NCBI GenBank assembly: GCA_905116865.2
Contig: CAJHNH020000564.1
Span: 239,104-303,103, forward strand
DNA length: 64,000 nt
From: Candidula unifasciata
Lineage: Eukaryota > Mollusca > Gastropoda > Stylommatophora > Geomitridae
Direction: 5' to 3'
In this document: in pieces, positions 19,200 through 31,545 of the stretch
Position numbering within the stretch: position 1 is the stretch's first letter
Layout of the letters: every line of letters starts with the position of its first letter
Program-made: the position numbers and the translations under genes
The notes under the pieces: model-generated
Seen by the model: the letters and a program-made list of their open reading frames with translations, nothing else
The model's database searches: none
Told to the model about the DNA's origin: nothing

Positions 19200-21559
19200 T
19201 ATAACATCAGTTGGCAGATTACTTGAATAAGTAGCTGTGTCGTGACGGGGTGGATTTAATGTTTTATAAGTTGAGTAGGGATTTTCCTCTCAACACATCC
19301 CCTCCACCAGATTAACTGACTAATATCCGAGCTATGATGCTCTCAGACAAAGTCCTGGATATCCAAGAAAACAGCCATATTGGCTCGTTAATTACATTAA
19401 CATTAGCCGCACTTGGTACCCACAAGAGAAGGAAAGAACTTTTAGATGTCTATATCATTATATTAAATGAATTATTAGACAGGGCAAATGACTCCTCCGT
19501 CCCACCTTCTCACGGTATTATTATTATTAATTAAAGAATTATTACCATTATTATTTGAGCCCCCACAAAATGTAATTCTATCTATCAGTTAAGTTAAACA
19601 GGTAAGACTGAATACACTTGGAATTTAACAAACGATGTAGTATAAAACTTGACATACAGCTTTATTTTCTAACAATCAGTTCAAAGACATTCCCAGTTTG
19701 TTGTGTTTACACAAACAGTGACTGGCTAATGGTATGATAGTGATGAGATGCTTCAGCTAGAAAACAGCACCTGGGATTAGAGTGGTGTGATGAAGGTGAT
19801 AAAGTATGAACAATTTATGAACATAACTTGTTTTTCATAGAACCTCTGACAGCCGTGAGCACTGTCAAGCTCTTCCTCCTCTTCCAGCTTCTTCCCTGCC
19901 TGTTTCTCTTCCTCGTCCCCACCTCGTTCCCAGCTGGCCGAGTCTAACACAATGTAGTCTCCTTAATGGACTGATCGTCACATGGGCTCTGTAATCATGG
20001 AAACAAACACATACGAGTAGTATCTTGACTTACACTAAGAATACATGTATTAATTAATATAACATATAATAACAAAATATATCCCATCACTCCTCCTCAT
20101 ATTCCACATTCTCTCCAGTCTAGTCTGAAGGTCTTTTGTCTTACATGGGCGTCACATATCCTGCCTTCCCTCTCATGCTCTGTCATGATAGTTGACTTTC
20201 TAAGTCTGTTGTCCGTCATCACTCAGACTTTCAAACATTGTTTTTACATGAACACGTGGGGCAGGTTATGTGCTGAAAACTCCAACCATGTTATATGTGC
20301 ATGGTGTCTGAAATATTGTCTTTCCAGTGAGCACATGGTGAGCTATTAAAACTCTGCGCATATGGGCATGATTTCCCACAGTCCATGTTTTGGGTTGATC
20401 ATGGAAACAATATAATTACATTTAATTATAGCAAATGTCATTGTTCACATCTTATTTTATACACATGAAAACATACACTGAAAAACATGTGACACAAACA
20501 TACAAGAAATAGGAATAGTTTAGCAGTTCCCTAACTTGAGATACTGAATACTTACAAACAACTATTTCAAGCAGAATGTGTAGATATATTAGGAAAAGGT
20601 ACTATAGACGAAGCGTAACTCCATAACCTATGTATACAAGCTTAAAATTAATTGTACAAGCTTACCTGGGAACCTTCAATCAATCGCCAAACCAGAATCA
20701 GACCGTAAAATTACCTCTACGTCGACCTGTGTTTGTTTGCCGGCAGGCTGCGATGTGACTGAAATGAACTCCAGAGGCTCGAAGTATACTCTCTATCTGT
20801 CTGCAAGGTTAAACTCCTCCCTTTACTAGGTTCTACCCAACCCTCCAGAAGATGACCTAAGCCACGCCTCTGAGGTACCTATCAGATCAACCTAGCTATC
20901 AAGATGCTTGTCAGTCAATTCTGGACTGACATCCCTAGAGCAAACATTCTTAAGTGACCCAATCTAGTTTACAACGAATCTAACTGGCAGGTGTTAAAAG
21001 ACGGTCAGTGAAGCCATTGTGTTTCCTACTTGACCAAGATAAAACATTCCTAATTGGCAAATACCTGTTCTCCCGAGAATTCCACTGACATGTGTGAACT
21101 CCAGCCTCTCGTCGCCACAATGTCTACCAGTCCACTTAATTCCCCTGATCTAGTCTGATCAAAAGGCCCCACTCAGTCTGTGTTATGTAACCTTTATAAC
21201 ACTAAGGTCGGGTTCAGGGGAGCTAATCTCAGGTGTGATACAAGGTTATTCCCCCCTTCCTCGCCTTTACAGTCTGGTCAGGAGATAACATTCTGACACT
21301 GGCACGGGAAAGGAATTTCTAGCTACAGTATAACGTTAAGTAATATATACACAAGGTTCAGTCCTTTGTCTGGACTAAGGACTGGAAACATTTAAATCCC
21401 TGTGGTTTTAATAATATTTGGGTTAAGGGCATTGTAAATAGATATCTTTAGAACTAGAAGAGGTTATTACAAGTACTAACTTCTGGAACCACTGAGGTCG
21501 TCTCGTGACAGTAGCCAAAAAAAGGTTAAGAAATTCTTCACTGCTTTAAAGAAAGGTTT
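19200..21559. other. Intron, unassigned 2.3 kb
   Basis: This AT-rich then mixed-composition intronic sequence (for example 20690-21300) may be an unrecognised repeat. No zinc-ligand exon is found, although one is required. Confidence 0.5.
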
Positions 21560-21759
21560 AATTTGCACAAAAATGATCCTGACTTGTCGTAGTTTAGGAG
21601 CACGTCAAAGAATTAACCAGTTTATACCCGTGTCTCTACATTGGAAAGTGCTTAAATCTGTTATGGTTGATTGGAGTTTATGGCTGCGACATTTGTCGCG
21701 CTTTGGCACTGTTACTACTATCATCGTCATGTCAAATACAAGCATTGTCTTTCCGCCAG

Positions 21760-21827
21760 GTAATGATACGTTGGACGTCTCTGGAACTCCACTAATGTAC
21801 AGTGTTGTCTATGAAGCAGCACAGCAA
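21760..21827 (+). CDS. FOLH1-like: Exon: GNDTLDVSGTPLMYSVVYE segment
   Basis: The acceptor is TTTCCGCCAG and the donor is GTAAGC; 68 nt. With one base from the missing exon it reads GNDTLDVSGTPLMYSVVYEA followed by AQQ, aligned to human [20 protein letters not shown]. The aspartate in TLDV sits where human GCPII has R463, one of the three arginine-patch residues. The frame is continuous to 23217. Confidence 0.9.
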
Positions 21828-21899
21828 GTAAGCACTTTTTATTTTTTTTTAGCCTTATTGAGTATATTGACGGTAAGGTAACAGCTAGCTTCTAAATGT

Positions 21900-22950
21900 G
21901 TGTACGAGGAGCTTCATGCGTATATATTAAAACGCCGTGATATCGATCATAGGCGTGAGAGAAAGTTTAGGCCGTTGTGATGTGTATAAGGAACTACTTC
22001 TTACCCAACCTCGGGCGCCAGCCGGCTCTTTGATGCTTTGACGGATCATCTCGCAAGATTCCTGCCGCACGTTCACGTCGTGCGCCACGGATAAGAGCTC
22101 CCCTTTGTGACCTGAACCGAACTGGCAGGGCATCTCAGAGTTGGTGGTCTCTGGAGATGTTTGACCTCGGTGTCGCTCACATGAGCCCACTCCACATGCC
22201 TGGGTGAAAACGTCTTTCAAAGCTCATTTAGGACATGGGTAACCACCGCTGGCCAAATACACTAAAAAATGACATCTCTCAGTTAAAACGTCTGTCGAGT
22301 GGAAAGAACTTCTGTACTGCTGAGACTCAGCTTTAAAGCAAGAGATTAGCTCACAGCCTAGACAGGCAACATCTCTGGTGGGCGGTAGCTCGCGAAACAG
22401 TCCTGGCTCCATACATCCCTTGCTGTTCCTCAACATTCAACATCATCGTCACCGCGCTGAGGTACACCACGACAACCTGCTAGTACGCGGGTTTGGCATA
22501 TGTGTCGGTATCATAAGTGTCATCCGGAACAGAAAAAAAGTCCCGAATGTCCGACCGAAAAATGGCCTACTAATTGTCAGCAAGGTTTACATGTCCATTA
22601 CCATTGGCCCACTCGCCAGAGTGCGGGACCTGCAAAGAAGAGCCTTGACAGATGCATTTTTGTCCGCACTGTCTTGCTAGGTTTCCAGATTAAACAGCCT
22701 TAAAGGTGTTCAATGTGCCAAACAGAAATGTACCTTTCTGAGTGGCCATCAAAGTCCCAGACCAGCGGGCTGCTCCCTGCTGATCCCCAAAGGGTGCCCA
22801 GTGACGATTGGAAAGTTCTGTAAACTGATGTGAGATTAGGCATCATGGGCAGAACCTGACGATTCCTTGGGTGAGCCTAGGACCAGAGCGTCACGTGTCG
22901 GCTCTGTATTAATGGAAGCCTTCTTGACACCCATCTTTCACACAGCAGTT
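21900..22950. other. Intron, unassigned, higher GC
   Basis: More GC-rich than its surroundings and with open frames on both strands (22378-22680 +, 21927-22436 - in two frames). I recognise no domain; it may be a decayed mobile-element ORF. Confidence 0.45.
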
Positions 22951-23007
22951 AAATTCTATCAATAAAGCATGTTATGTTCATATAACAATATGTACAATAT
23001 GAGAAAA

Positions 23008-23158
<151 letters not shown>

Positions 23159-23216
23159 TTCCATAAAATATTTTACATGCATGTTAAGAATGTAACAGTT
23201 CAGTCTCTACTGACAG

Positions 23217-23329
23217 GTGAAGAACCCAAACCCCAAGGAGATTCAAGCTGGACGATCCACGGTCTTTGATACTTGGTTATACAACCAACCTTTGAACTTC
23301 TCACAAGGAGACAAGACAGCGGTTCCCAG
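23217..23329 (+). CDS. FOLH1-like: Exon: VKNPNPKEIQAGRSTVFDTW segment
   Basis: The acceptor is CTACTGACAG and the donor is GTAAAT; 113 nt. Translation begins VKNPNPKEIQAGRSTVFDTW and ends in TAVPR, matching the family pattern of NP-like residues, a YESW/FDTW motif and a VPRI exon end. A TA/GA microsatellite lies about 60 bp upstream, and a 28-bp minisatellite occupies the following intron. Confidence 0.87.
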
Positions 23330-23735
23330 GTAAATCACTGGCATGTCGCATCTATGCACATTAGAGAAGTCTCCCTCTTTAAAATGTTACCTTCACATGC
23401 CTGAATGCCGCTGTTGCGGTCTGGCTAATGCAAACGCTATTCAAATGTGTGATGTTCATCCACATCTCTATACATCTACCTCTCTTCTATTTTTGTGTTG
23501 TCCTAATATATTGCTACTTACCACTTCTGCTGACTGATTTGTCAATAGTTGAAAGAGGGCTACATCTTATTCTAACAATCCATCCTACAGCAACAGTGAG
23601 GTGGATTCGTGGAAACAGAGAGTCAAGAAGTGTTGCATTTCGCGGGGGGGGGGGGGGGGGGGGAATCAGAAAGGCAAAAAAGACAAAGAAGAAAATGATT
23701 GCAAATGGGTTAGGAGCTTGTGTCTGAGAAGTACA

Positions 23736-24423
23736 AAACCTCATTGCTATGAATAATAGTCCTGAAATCCCTTGCTATAAACAAAGGTCCTGATATCCTA
23801 TACCATGAACAATGGTTCTAAGATCCCATGCTATAAACAATGGTCCTGAAATCCCATGCTATAAACAATGGTCCTGAAATCCCATGCTATGAACAATGGT
23901 CCAGAAATACCATGCTATGAACAATGATCCTGAAATATTATGCTATGAACAATAGCCCTGAAATCCCATGCTATGAACAATAGTCCTGAAATCCCATGCT
24001 ATAAACAATGATCCTGAAATACCAAGCTATAAACAATGGTCATGAAATCCCATGCTATAAAGAATGGTCCTGAAATCCCATGCTATGAACAATAGTCCTG
24101 AAATCCCATGCTATAAACAATGATCCTGAAATACCAAGCTATGAACAATGGTAATGAAATCCCATGCTATGAACAATGGTCCTGAAATCCCATGCTATGA
24201 ACAATAGTCCTGAAATCCCATGCTATAAACAATGATCCTGAAATCCCATGCTGTGAACAATGGTCATGAAATCCCATGCTATAAACAATGGTCCTGAAAT
24301 CCCATGCTATGAACAATGGTCCTAAAATCCCATGCTATAAACAATGGTCCTGAAATCCCATGCTATGAACAATGGTCCTGAAATCCCATGCTATGAACAA
24401 TGGTCCTAAAATCCCATGCTCTA
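23736..24423. repeat. 28-bp minisatellite, about 24 copies
   Basis: The unit contains CCCATGCTATAAACAATGG and TCCTGAAAT; the main variants are TAAAC/TGAAC and ATGGT/ATAGT/ATGAT. Units are contiguous without spacers, so this is not a CRISPR array. Confidence 0.95.
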
Positions 24424-24747
24424 ATATAGGAAGACTCTTCTTAACACGAGTGTGTCTTGTTGATCGTCCTCTGCCTTTCTATGATTCCCTGCTCAATGTT
24501 ATAAAAGTATAGCCTGAAGAGAAGGAAAGATACCAGCTAATCCATGCTAGTGCTGGTTTTTTTCGTTCATAGCGTCTTCACTATTCTTTTTTATTCCTCG
24601 CGTGTGCTGTATGTATTATTTGCAAAAACAAAACATATCTCTGTGGCCTCAGGAAGTGTCAATTGCTTTTTCTTTCCATTGTCTATGAAACTTCTCTATC
24701 TTCAGATCTCCCGTACATAATAGTGCGACTATGTTTATGTATAACGG

Positions 24748-24875
24748 GAGCTGCCGTGGTGTCTCGATGGTACCAAATTCTTTTTTAAAAGATCTTGGCC
24801 TCCAGGTCGACCCAGCCTTCAATGGATACCAGGTGGAGTCCTGGGAAGTAAAGGCAGCCGGTGTGATTATTTTAT
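24748..24875 (+). mobile_element. SINE alpha, partial
   Basis: It retains GCCGTGGTGTCTCGATGGTA, CCAGGTCGACCCAGCCTTC and AGTAAAGGCAGCCGGTGTGA; the B box and the tail are missing. Confidence 0.75.
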
Positions 24876-24879
24876 ATGT

Positions 24880-25905
24880 AATGATCTTTAGAATAATTTT
24901 TATACTCCTGGGAAGAAAAAAGAATTTACAATAACTGACACACGTGTAGATATTATTCGGAAATCAGTTCACAAACGCAGCAATGCGTGGTGACTATTTT
25001 TATAACCTATTCCCCACTCAACGAAAATTATGCAACTACATGGAACTAATGTGAAGATAACCAACTGAGAGTCAAACTTATATGACACCCATGCATTTCC
25101 TGTTTTGTAAAGTTCCCATTACTCAAATTACTGTGAGCATGCTTGTTGTTTTTTTTTAATCGTTGTCTGATTTTTGCATTTACTGCAAGTAAGACACACA
25201 CACACACACACAAACTGTTGTTTGCATTTTTTTTTTTAGATTAGTTACATTATTATTCACAAGCTGCATGCCAAATTTCAACAACTTGCACTGAATAGTT
25301 ACTAAGTTACAGGTTTTTAAAGTTCGGCATAACTTCTGGAACTTACTGTAGCACATTTTTCTCGATAGGCCACTGGCTCATGGAAGGTGTTTTTTCTTTT
25401 AACTAACATGATCGTGTGTTTGCAGGGGTCCATTTGGTAAGCACATTTTAATCGCGATGTATTCTACTTTTTTTTAAGGGGCAACTGAAGAGTCATGGTA
25501 TGAATTGCTCATTTAAGAAAAAAAAATAAAAAAATAAAACAAGCCTTGGCTGCAAAATGTAATTTGCGGCTAATAAATTTTGAAAATTAATGGCTGAGGA
25601 TCTATTTGCCATTCGGAATGTAAAGAAAAACAAAACAAACAGAACATGGAGGAGAAGAGGAAAACCAAACTAATAAATACCACCACCAACAACAACAAAG
25701 ATGAATAAGAAACAATGATGATAACGAGGCAGAAGACTACTACATGGCGAATGGTCAGTCACATATAAACTATTAATATCCGTCTGAGTGAAATGATGTA
25801 CATTTCTAATTCCTAAATAAATCCGATTTTAAAAAATTGCTTAAAACTTATTAAAATAAAATTAAAGAAGATATATCAAATATTATATACGTTGCCGCTT
25901 GCGTT
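24880..25905. other. Intron, nothing recognised
   Basis: AT-rich intronic DNA with a short AC microsatellite at 25196-25213. Confidence 0.6.
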
Positions 25906-25911
25906 TTCTAG

Positions 25912-26002
25912 TATCAGGGCTCCTGGTTCAGGCTCCGATCACGCCCCTTTACTACAGAAAGCTGGAATAACCGTCGTTGACATAGAATACAGATATGGTT
26001 CT
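25912..26002 (+). CDS. FOLH1-like: Exon: GSGSDHAP substrate-pocket exon
   Basis: The acceptor is GCGTTTTCTAG and the donor is GTGAGT; 91 nt. The product is IRAPGSGSDHAPLLQKAGIT then VVDIEYRYGS. GSGSD is the M28B loop equivalent to human GSGND (residues 516-520). VVDIEY replaces human SGRARY, so the positions of R534 and R536 are acidic here. NAALADL1-type proteins also carry GSD and MDI in this region, which suggests a different substrate preference from GCPII. Confidence 0.93.
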
Positions 26003-26183
26003 GTGAGTACAGTAGTTGTAAATTACGTTGTCAGTAATTATGTTGTAGTGTATAGCATTTTAACATCAAAGTGTTCGAAAATGAGAGATCCTACGCCAAG
26101 TCCAACGATCGGCAGCTTTATTTGTTCAACTGTTATTGCACATGAATTATGGGAAAAACTGGAGGCCACAGTTATTAACACAT

Positions 26184-26460
26184 AGCGGCGTCCGTGGCTT
26201 ATGCATAACGAATCTGACTCGCTATTCCAACGTACCACAATCGAAACCCACTGCTGGCTGCGTGGATTTTTATCATGGTATGTGGCGTCGTATGTCGACC
26301 CAGCCTAAAATAGGTACTAGGATGTATGTCCTGGGGAGGTAAAGACGATCGGCGTAACGCTTACAAAACTACCCACCTAATTTCGAATGGTTGGTAAAAA
26401 TATTGGTGTTCTTCCCATATGCCCGATGCGCCTAGAGGCGTGAAAAGGCAACTTTACTTT
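26184..26460 (+). mobile_element. SINE alpha subfamily with GGCGTCCGTGGC head
   Basis: The head GCGGCGTCCGTGGCTTATGC is followed by ACAATCGAAACCCACTGCTG (B box), GTCGACCCAGCCTAAAATAG, AAAGACGATCGGCGTAACGC and tail TGCCCGATGCGCCTAGAGG. The same head occurs at 51420 and 56525 (minus), so this is a distinct subfamily. Confidence 0.8.
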
Positions 26461-26802
26461 ATACTGTCAAAACATGGCTACACCTAAAATGATCTACTGT
26501 GAACACAAGAGAGCGCCAGGGGGAAGATGGTTTGATGACATTAAAGGCATCATACTTCGGCGGTAATAACAGTAGCCAGAGCTACATTTTGAGCAAAGGA
26601 CTGCAAACTGCTCATTCCCACGGCGGCTGATGCAACAGTGGAATCTGACGACAAATAATTGTTGTTGTTTTTTTTTTAATAAGAAATAAAACAGTGTGGA
26701 TTCCTTTCTTACTTCTGTAATACAGTGCTTTTAAGAATGACGGATAAACTTTCATTTATGTATATGTGCTCAAACATAAATTATATATTAAAAATATATA
26801 TG

Positions 26803-26805
<3 letters not shown>

Positions 26806-26885
<80 letters not shown>

Positions 26886-26912
26886 GACAGAGACAGAGGG
26901 AGAGAGAGAGGT
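26806..26912. repeat. (GA)n microsatellite
   Basis: GA repeat with a GACA-variant 3' part. Confidence 0.97.
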
Positions 26913-26919
26913 CTAAAAT

Positions 26920-28464
26920 TTACAAACTTACATTTGAGGTTATACGTGTTCAAAATGGTCGCCGTCTGCTGCTCGGTGGCCATCTTACTCGGAACTGAAC
27001 AGAAAGGTCATTGGTGGTACAAGCATGCGCACTCGAGTGGTTGGTTAGGCAACAGCTCTTTAGATTTAGTTTTCGAAAATGTAGTCGTTACTCCCTCTCT
27101 TGTTTGTAAATTATTCCATGTTCAATATATTCAAGAAAATATACATGAAGGAAATTGTATCCATCATTACTGAACAACCTTGTATATTGGACAAATGTCC
27201 TGTGATAATAATTTCTTTTAAAAAGATACTCAGTTAATAGGTTTGTCAGTATCAAATTGATCCACTATACTTTCAGTAATATCTTCGCTGGCCGATTCCC
27301 TTCGGCTGGGTAAAATCTTTAGAATTTTAAACCAACCGATGGCGAGCCCACTAATCAGTTCGATAACATTGGTAGTCACACTTGATCAGTGCTGTATGTA
27401 AATAATAGAAAGCATATCCTTTAAAAGTGAAAGAATTGACCTCACTACACCGTGTTGTTGTTGTTGTTGTTCTTTAATGATGTTACTCAACTCTTTCACA
27501 GAACGGTTCCCTGTATATCAAGAGTATCGCATACATAAGGGACAAATAAAATTCACTTGGTAACTAAACAACAGACATAGACCTGGATCGAATGTTCTTC
27601 CCCTTTCTAGTGTCCATCGAAAACGTTATGATATGGACAGAGTGTTGCCTACCAGGTGGTTATGTATTGCAACCCACATGGAGGCCAGTATGATAATGCA
27701 TGCTTGTCAGTCTCGCTATCGGCGGTTTTCCTGTGGGAGGTCTTCAACGACTGAAATCGACTCTGGTTACTAACCTGTGAGCCTACCCGCGTTAAAGGTC
27801 GGTCACAGAAGTCACTCTGTTTTGAAACTTCCACCTCCACTCATACGCTTTCTGGACTGGCAGGAACGCATCCCCTACTGGGACCTTCATTCGCCACTGA
27901 ATTCCTGTAGGGTTCAGTCCTTCACTGATTCAAATAAAAATAAAAAATAAAAAGACTCCAAACATCAACAAAACAGGATTACAGAAGGCTGTTTCTCTTT
28001 GGTGAATATCAAAAGTGGGACGACCATCTTTAAAATATCATACTGACGTTAATGTATCCGTCTTTATCGTGATCTTAGTTGTTTAACACATTTGGCATCC
28101 TTAGCAACAATACTAAGACATTGTAAGATAATATCAGGGTCAGTATAATTTGTGTATCACACTGTTGAGGTTTTCATTTGAAGCTTTCTCTTATTTGACA
28201 AAAGCAACTGAGCCTAATATAAGTTAGTTACATATTCTGTATAGGACGTCGAAAGCCAACGCCAGCTATTGGCGATTTATGGTTTTATTTAGCAGTACTA
28301 AGCTCATTAGTTTGCCATTGTTGTCTACATCGTTCCAGGCTTAAATTATAGTCAGAATCAACCAAAATCGGTCTGTTGTCAAATCGCTTGCAGCAAACTT
28401 CGACCTCCGCTATGTTAGAATTTTAAAACTTCGCTGATAATCCCCAGCCCAACCCCCCTCCTCG

Positions 28465-28465
<1 letters not shown>
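26920..28465. other. Intron, nothing recognised
   Basis: No repeat family or exon seen between the GA microsatellite and the AC microsatellite. Confidence 0.55.

Positions 28466-28468
<3 letters not shown>

Positions 28469-28507
<39 letters not shown>
28469..28507. repeat. (AC)n microsatellite
   Basis: About 19 AC units in the intron before exon 29065. Confidence 0.95.
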
Positions 28508-28508
<1 letters not shown>

Positions 28509-28724
28509 GATGGCGACGGGAATATCTTCATAAATATTCAGCGATATAAAGAAGGCCATTTCACCCTTTGAGTACCGACTGGTCTGTACAGAGATGGGTC
28601 CGACACTGTGAGCGGCGTTGACAAGGATACTTTAGTCAAGTTTAGTAACTTCCTTCTCTATGCCAAACAGTTCATTACAAACACATTCACTAATTTACAT
28701 ATTTAATAAAAATTATGAAAGTCG

Positions 28725-28975
28725 AAGTTAAAGTTAAATCAACCTCATAGCACCGGATTTTATCCCATATGGCTAGTTCTGTCTCTGCAGAGCGGCTTGC
28801 CGCCTACCGAGAGCGTCGCAACAGTGCACAAACTCCGTAGCTTCAGCAACAATCCCCAGGGATATCCGTAAAAAAGGCACTCGTAAACTGAACGTCACAA
28901 TGGTGAATTAAACCCATGACCTTCATAGCGCGAGGCTAACGCCTTGACCATTTCGCCACAGAGACTCCTAGATAT
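28725..28975 (-). mobile_element. SINE beta
   Basis: On the minus strand: GAGTCTCTGTGGCGAAATGG, AAGGTCATGGGTTTAATTCA, TAGGCGGCAAGCCGCTCTGC and GGATAAAATCCGGTGCTATG, matching the 13649 copy throughout. Confidence 0.75.
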
Positions 28976-29064
28976 TATAGTGACTTGATTACCTTGAGAT
29001 ATTGGCTGTTAATCATTGCTACTTTGATTTGACGAAAACGTGTTACCATTGATAGAAATACCAG

Positions 29065-29142
29065 ATGTCACAATATCCACTGTACCACACTGAATATGAG
29101 ACGTTTGATTTAGTCAAGCAACAGGTGGACAGAAACTTTGAG
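29065..29142 (+). CDS. FOLH1-like: Exon: YPLYHTEYET zinc-ligand exon
   Basis: The acceptor is AAATACCAG and the donor is GTATAT; 78 nt, phase 0 at both ends. It encodes SQYPLYHTEYETFDLVKQQV and then DRNFE. The histidine of LYHTEYET is the last zinc ligand (human H553) and the preceding tyrosine is Y552. It is followed about 105 bp later by a TC/TA/TG microsatellite. Confidence 0.93.
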
Positions 29143-29239
29143 GTATATATAATTAGTCCCTCACTTTAAATCTCTCTACATCTGTCTGTTTTTGTCTTTA
29201 ATTCTTTATGTTTCTATGACCGTCTGTCTGCCTGTCTGC

Positions 29240-29393
<154 letters not shown>

Positions 29394-29764
29394 TCTATGT
29401 GTTTCTCGTTCTGTCTATCTCTCCTTGTCTCGTGTTCAATCTGCCTCCACCTAATACAAGAGAGTCAAAATACCTACCTACCCAAATATCTAAATTTCTA
29501 CATATCTGCTAGCATGTTTTGTTATCTTTCTGCTTACCAAACCTTCCTACCAAACTTGCTACCCACCCAACTACCTACCATCAATCATACCTATCTTCTG
29601 TCCATATGTTTCTCTCCTTATACTTATGTATATCTACTTGTCGACATTAGTTTGATTCTTGCCAGTCATATAAAAGTCCAGGTTCTCAGTTTGTTGTTCT
29701 GGCTCACAACAAAACATAAAAGGAAATTAGTAACCATGGAAATTGAAATGTCTGAGAAAGAAAA

Positions 29765-30110
29765 AAGATAAAATCAGGAATAAGGTCATACGAGATATAG
29801 TCGGCACAGAACTAATTCTAAATTAAATACACATACTGCAAATCAAATGGTTTGCTCACTTGGAGAGAATACCTTATGATGCTATACAAGGCATATACCA
29901 AAAGAGGAGAGGGACGTAGAGCAAGAGGCAGACCAAGAAGAAAATGGGAAGATAACATCAGAGAAACTCTACACCACCACGATATGTCTTTGATCGAAGC
30001 AGCCAGAAAAGCACGAAGCAGGACCTTATATCTCCCCCGACACGCGAAGCGGTAAAAGAAGAAGAAGAAAAGGAAGAAGAAAAAAAAAGAAGAAGAAGAA
30101 GAAGAAGTTT
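29765..30110 (+). pseudogene. Non-LTR RT C-terminal tail
   Basis: The frames include IRNKVIRDIVGTELILN, IKWFAHLE-like residues, then RGEGRRARGRPRRKWEDNIR and ETLHHHDMSLIEAARKA, the basic GRPR.KWED.IRE tail at the end of many non-LTR RTs. Frame shifts separate the parts. It ends in a GAA-rich tail (30056-30108), likely the element's own 3' simple repeat. Confidence 0.8.
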
Positions 30111-30135
30111 AAACAAAGCATTCCTCGAAATGTGG

Positions 30136-30335
30136 CAGAACGGCGGTAGCGCACTGTCTTACTGGCCATGATGTCATTGGTTTAAATTCCTATCAGAGAG
30201 GATAAAAAAAAAAACGATCCTGGCTCCCCGATCAACCCAGCCTAAATTGATTGACAGATAACCTCCTGGGAAGTAAAGGATGTTAGCGTGATGTTGAACA
30301 CATCACCCACCGATTGCCTATTGGTCTTAATAGTA
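30136..30335 (+). mobile_element. SINE alpha, diverged
   Basis: It has GATCAACCCAGCCTAAATTG, CTGGGAAGTAAAGGATGTTA and CACATCACCCACCGATTGCC in the family order, after a degenerate tRNA-like head. Confidence 0.65.
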
Positions 30336-30934
30336 TGAGTCCGGCATCATATGACCGTGGAGTCACTGGAGCAGACCGGGTTCCTTTTTGTTTTTACGTC
30401 AGTGTTCGTATGGGGTACAAGGGTGCTATATCTTTAGCCCCATATAGATGTGATGAGGTGCTTTGCATGGTCTCCACGCGTACATTGGGACAAGCAGAAA
30501 GTCCTTGCAACAAGTGACAGTACGAGATACTTGGGGCTGGTCGAGTAAGCGAGGGGAAACCTGAGCTAGACTTGTGGTCAGTTGGTTACCAGAGGTCGTA
30601 GAAGACGGTTGTGATAGTAGAAGATGTAGTTCTGATGCCGTGTGAATGACCAGTGTTTGAATGTGTCGCAAGCGATGGAAGTGTGAATAATCGTTGGAGC
30701 ATGTTGAATAAATGTAACAGAATTAATTGATAGAATGTACAAGGAAGCCAAGTGGCGTTTGTTTTATCAACCCTCGAGCAGCTCATGTTATGTTGTAGTA
30801 ATCATAAAGTGAACCATGGCGAAAGCCGATACGTCGTAAGCCAAGGTACATTTCAAGTGTTGTTGCATTTCAAGGTTCATTTCAAGGTAGTTGAAAGCCA
30901 TGGTTCATTCCAAGTAAAGTGTGTGTAGGAGTGA

Positions 30935-31325
30935 AAATTTCACTTGGTTACAATCGAGCCTGTGTAGAATAAAGAGAAGTAAATTGTATGACAGAATCAC
31001 TAATGTAGAACTTTGGGAAAGAACAAAACAAGTTCCATTGGACCAAGAGGTGAAGAAAAGACCCTCTTGTTGGCTAGGACACTCGTTGAGAAAACCGGAG
31101 AATAGTATATTTAGAATCTCATTGCACTGGAACCCACGTGGGCATAGAAATAAAGGAAGACCAAACACACATGGAGAAGGGAGCTAGAGGGTGAAGTTTA
31201 AAAAAAAAGATGGAGAAGACATCTGGCGAGCTGCATGAGACAGCGAACAATAGAAAGACTTGGCGTGAGCTGGCTGAGGTCCTATGCTCCATTGGGGGTA
31301 AGAAAAGCAGAAGAAGAAGAAGAGT
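30935..31325 (+). pseudogene. Non-LTR RT C-terminal tail, family B
   Basis: The translation has LYDRITNVELWERTKQVPLD, WLGHSLRKPENSIFRISLHW and NPRGHRNKGRPNTHGE, and after a frame change residues ending in LAEVLCSIGGKKSRRRRR. Related tails occur at 33360-33570 and 46930-47130 (minus). It ends about 50 bp before exon 31374. Confidence 0.8.
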
Positions 31326-31373
31326 GCACTTGTAATGTTTCACTGTTTTACTGACCTTACATTCCTGATTCAG

Positions 31374-31545
31374 TTCCACGCTGCTGTTGGCCGAGTAGGC
31401 GCTGAGATAGCTCGACATTTGGCAGACTCCCGCATCCTGCCACTCAACGTGACCAACTACGCTGCAGGGCTGGAGAATTGTCGTCTGACACTACATCGTG
31501 ACTTTGGAACACTGCTAGAAGAGAATCTTGGATTAGACACCTATA
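31374..31545 (+). CDS. FOLH1-like: Exon: start of TFR-like dimerisation domain
   Basis: The acceptor is TTCCTGATTCAG and the donor is GTAAGT; 172 nt. It encodes FHAAVGRVGAEIARHLADSR then ILPLNVTNYAAGLENCRLTL and more, corresponding to the helix with VAQVRGGMVFELANS and the LPF(D/N) turn that open the C-terminal dimerisation domain. The exon begins about 50 bp after the end of a degraded non-LTR retrotransposon tail (30935-31325). Confidence 0.92.

Noticed and set aside
19321..19480. Candidate for the missing zinc-ligand exon (a frame with LVNYINIS)
   Set aside because: It lacks the ligand aspartate, has no suitable acceptor in the right phase, and its nearest GT donor gives phase 2 instead of 1.
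19225..21520. Large DNA transposon with GTCGTGAC / GTCACGAG ends
   Set aside because: End similarity is only a few bases and no target duplication was found.
23736..24423. CRISPR array
   Set aside because: Units are contiguous with no unique spacers, and the context is a eukaryotic intron; the same holds for the 22-, 35- and 55-bp arrays.
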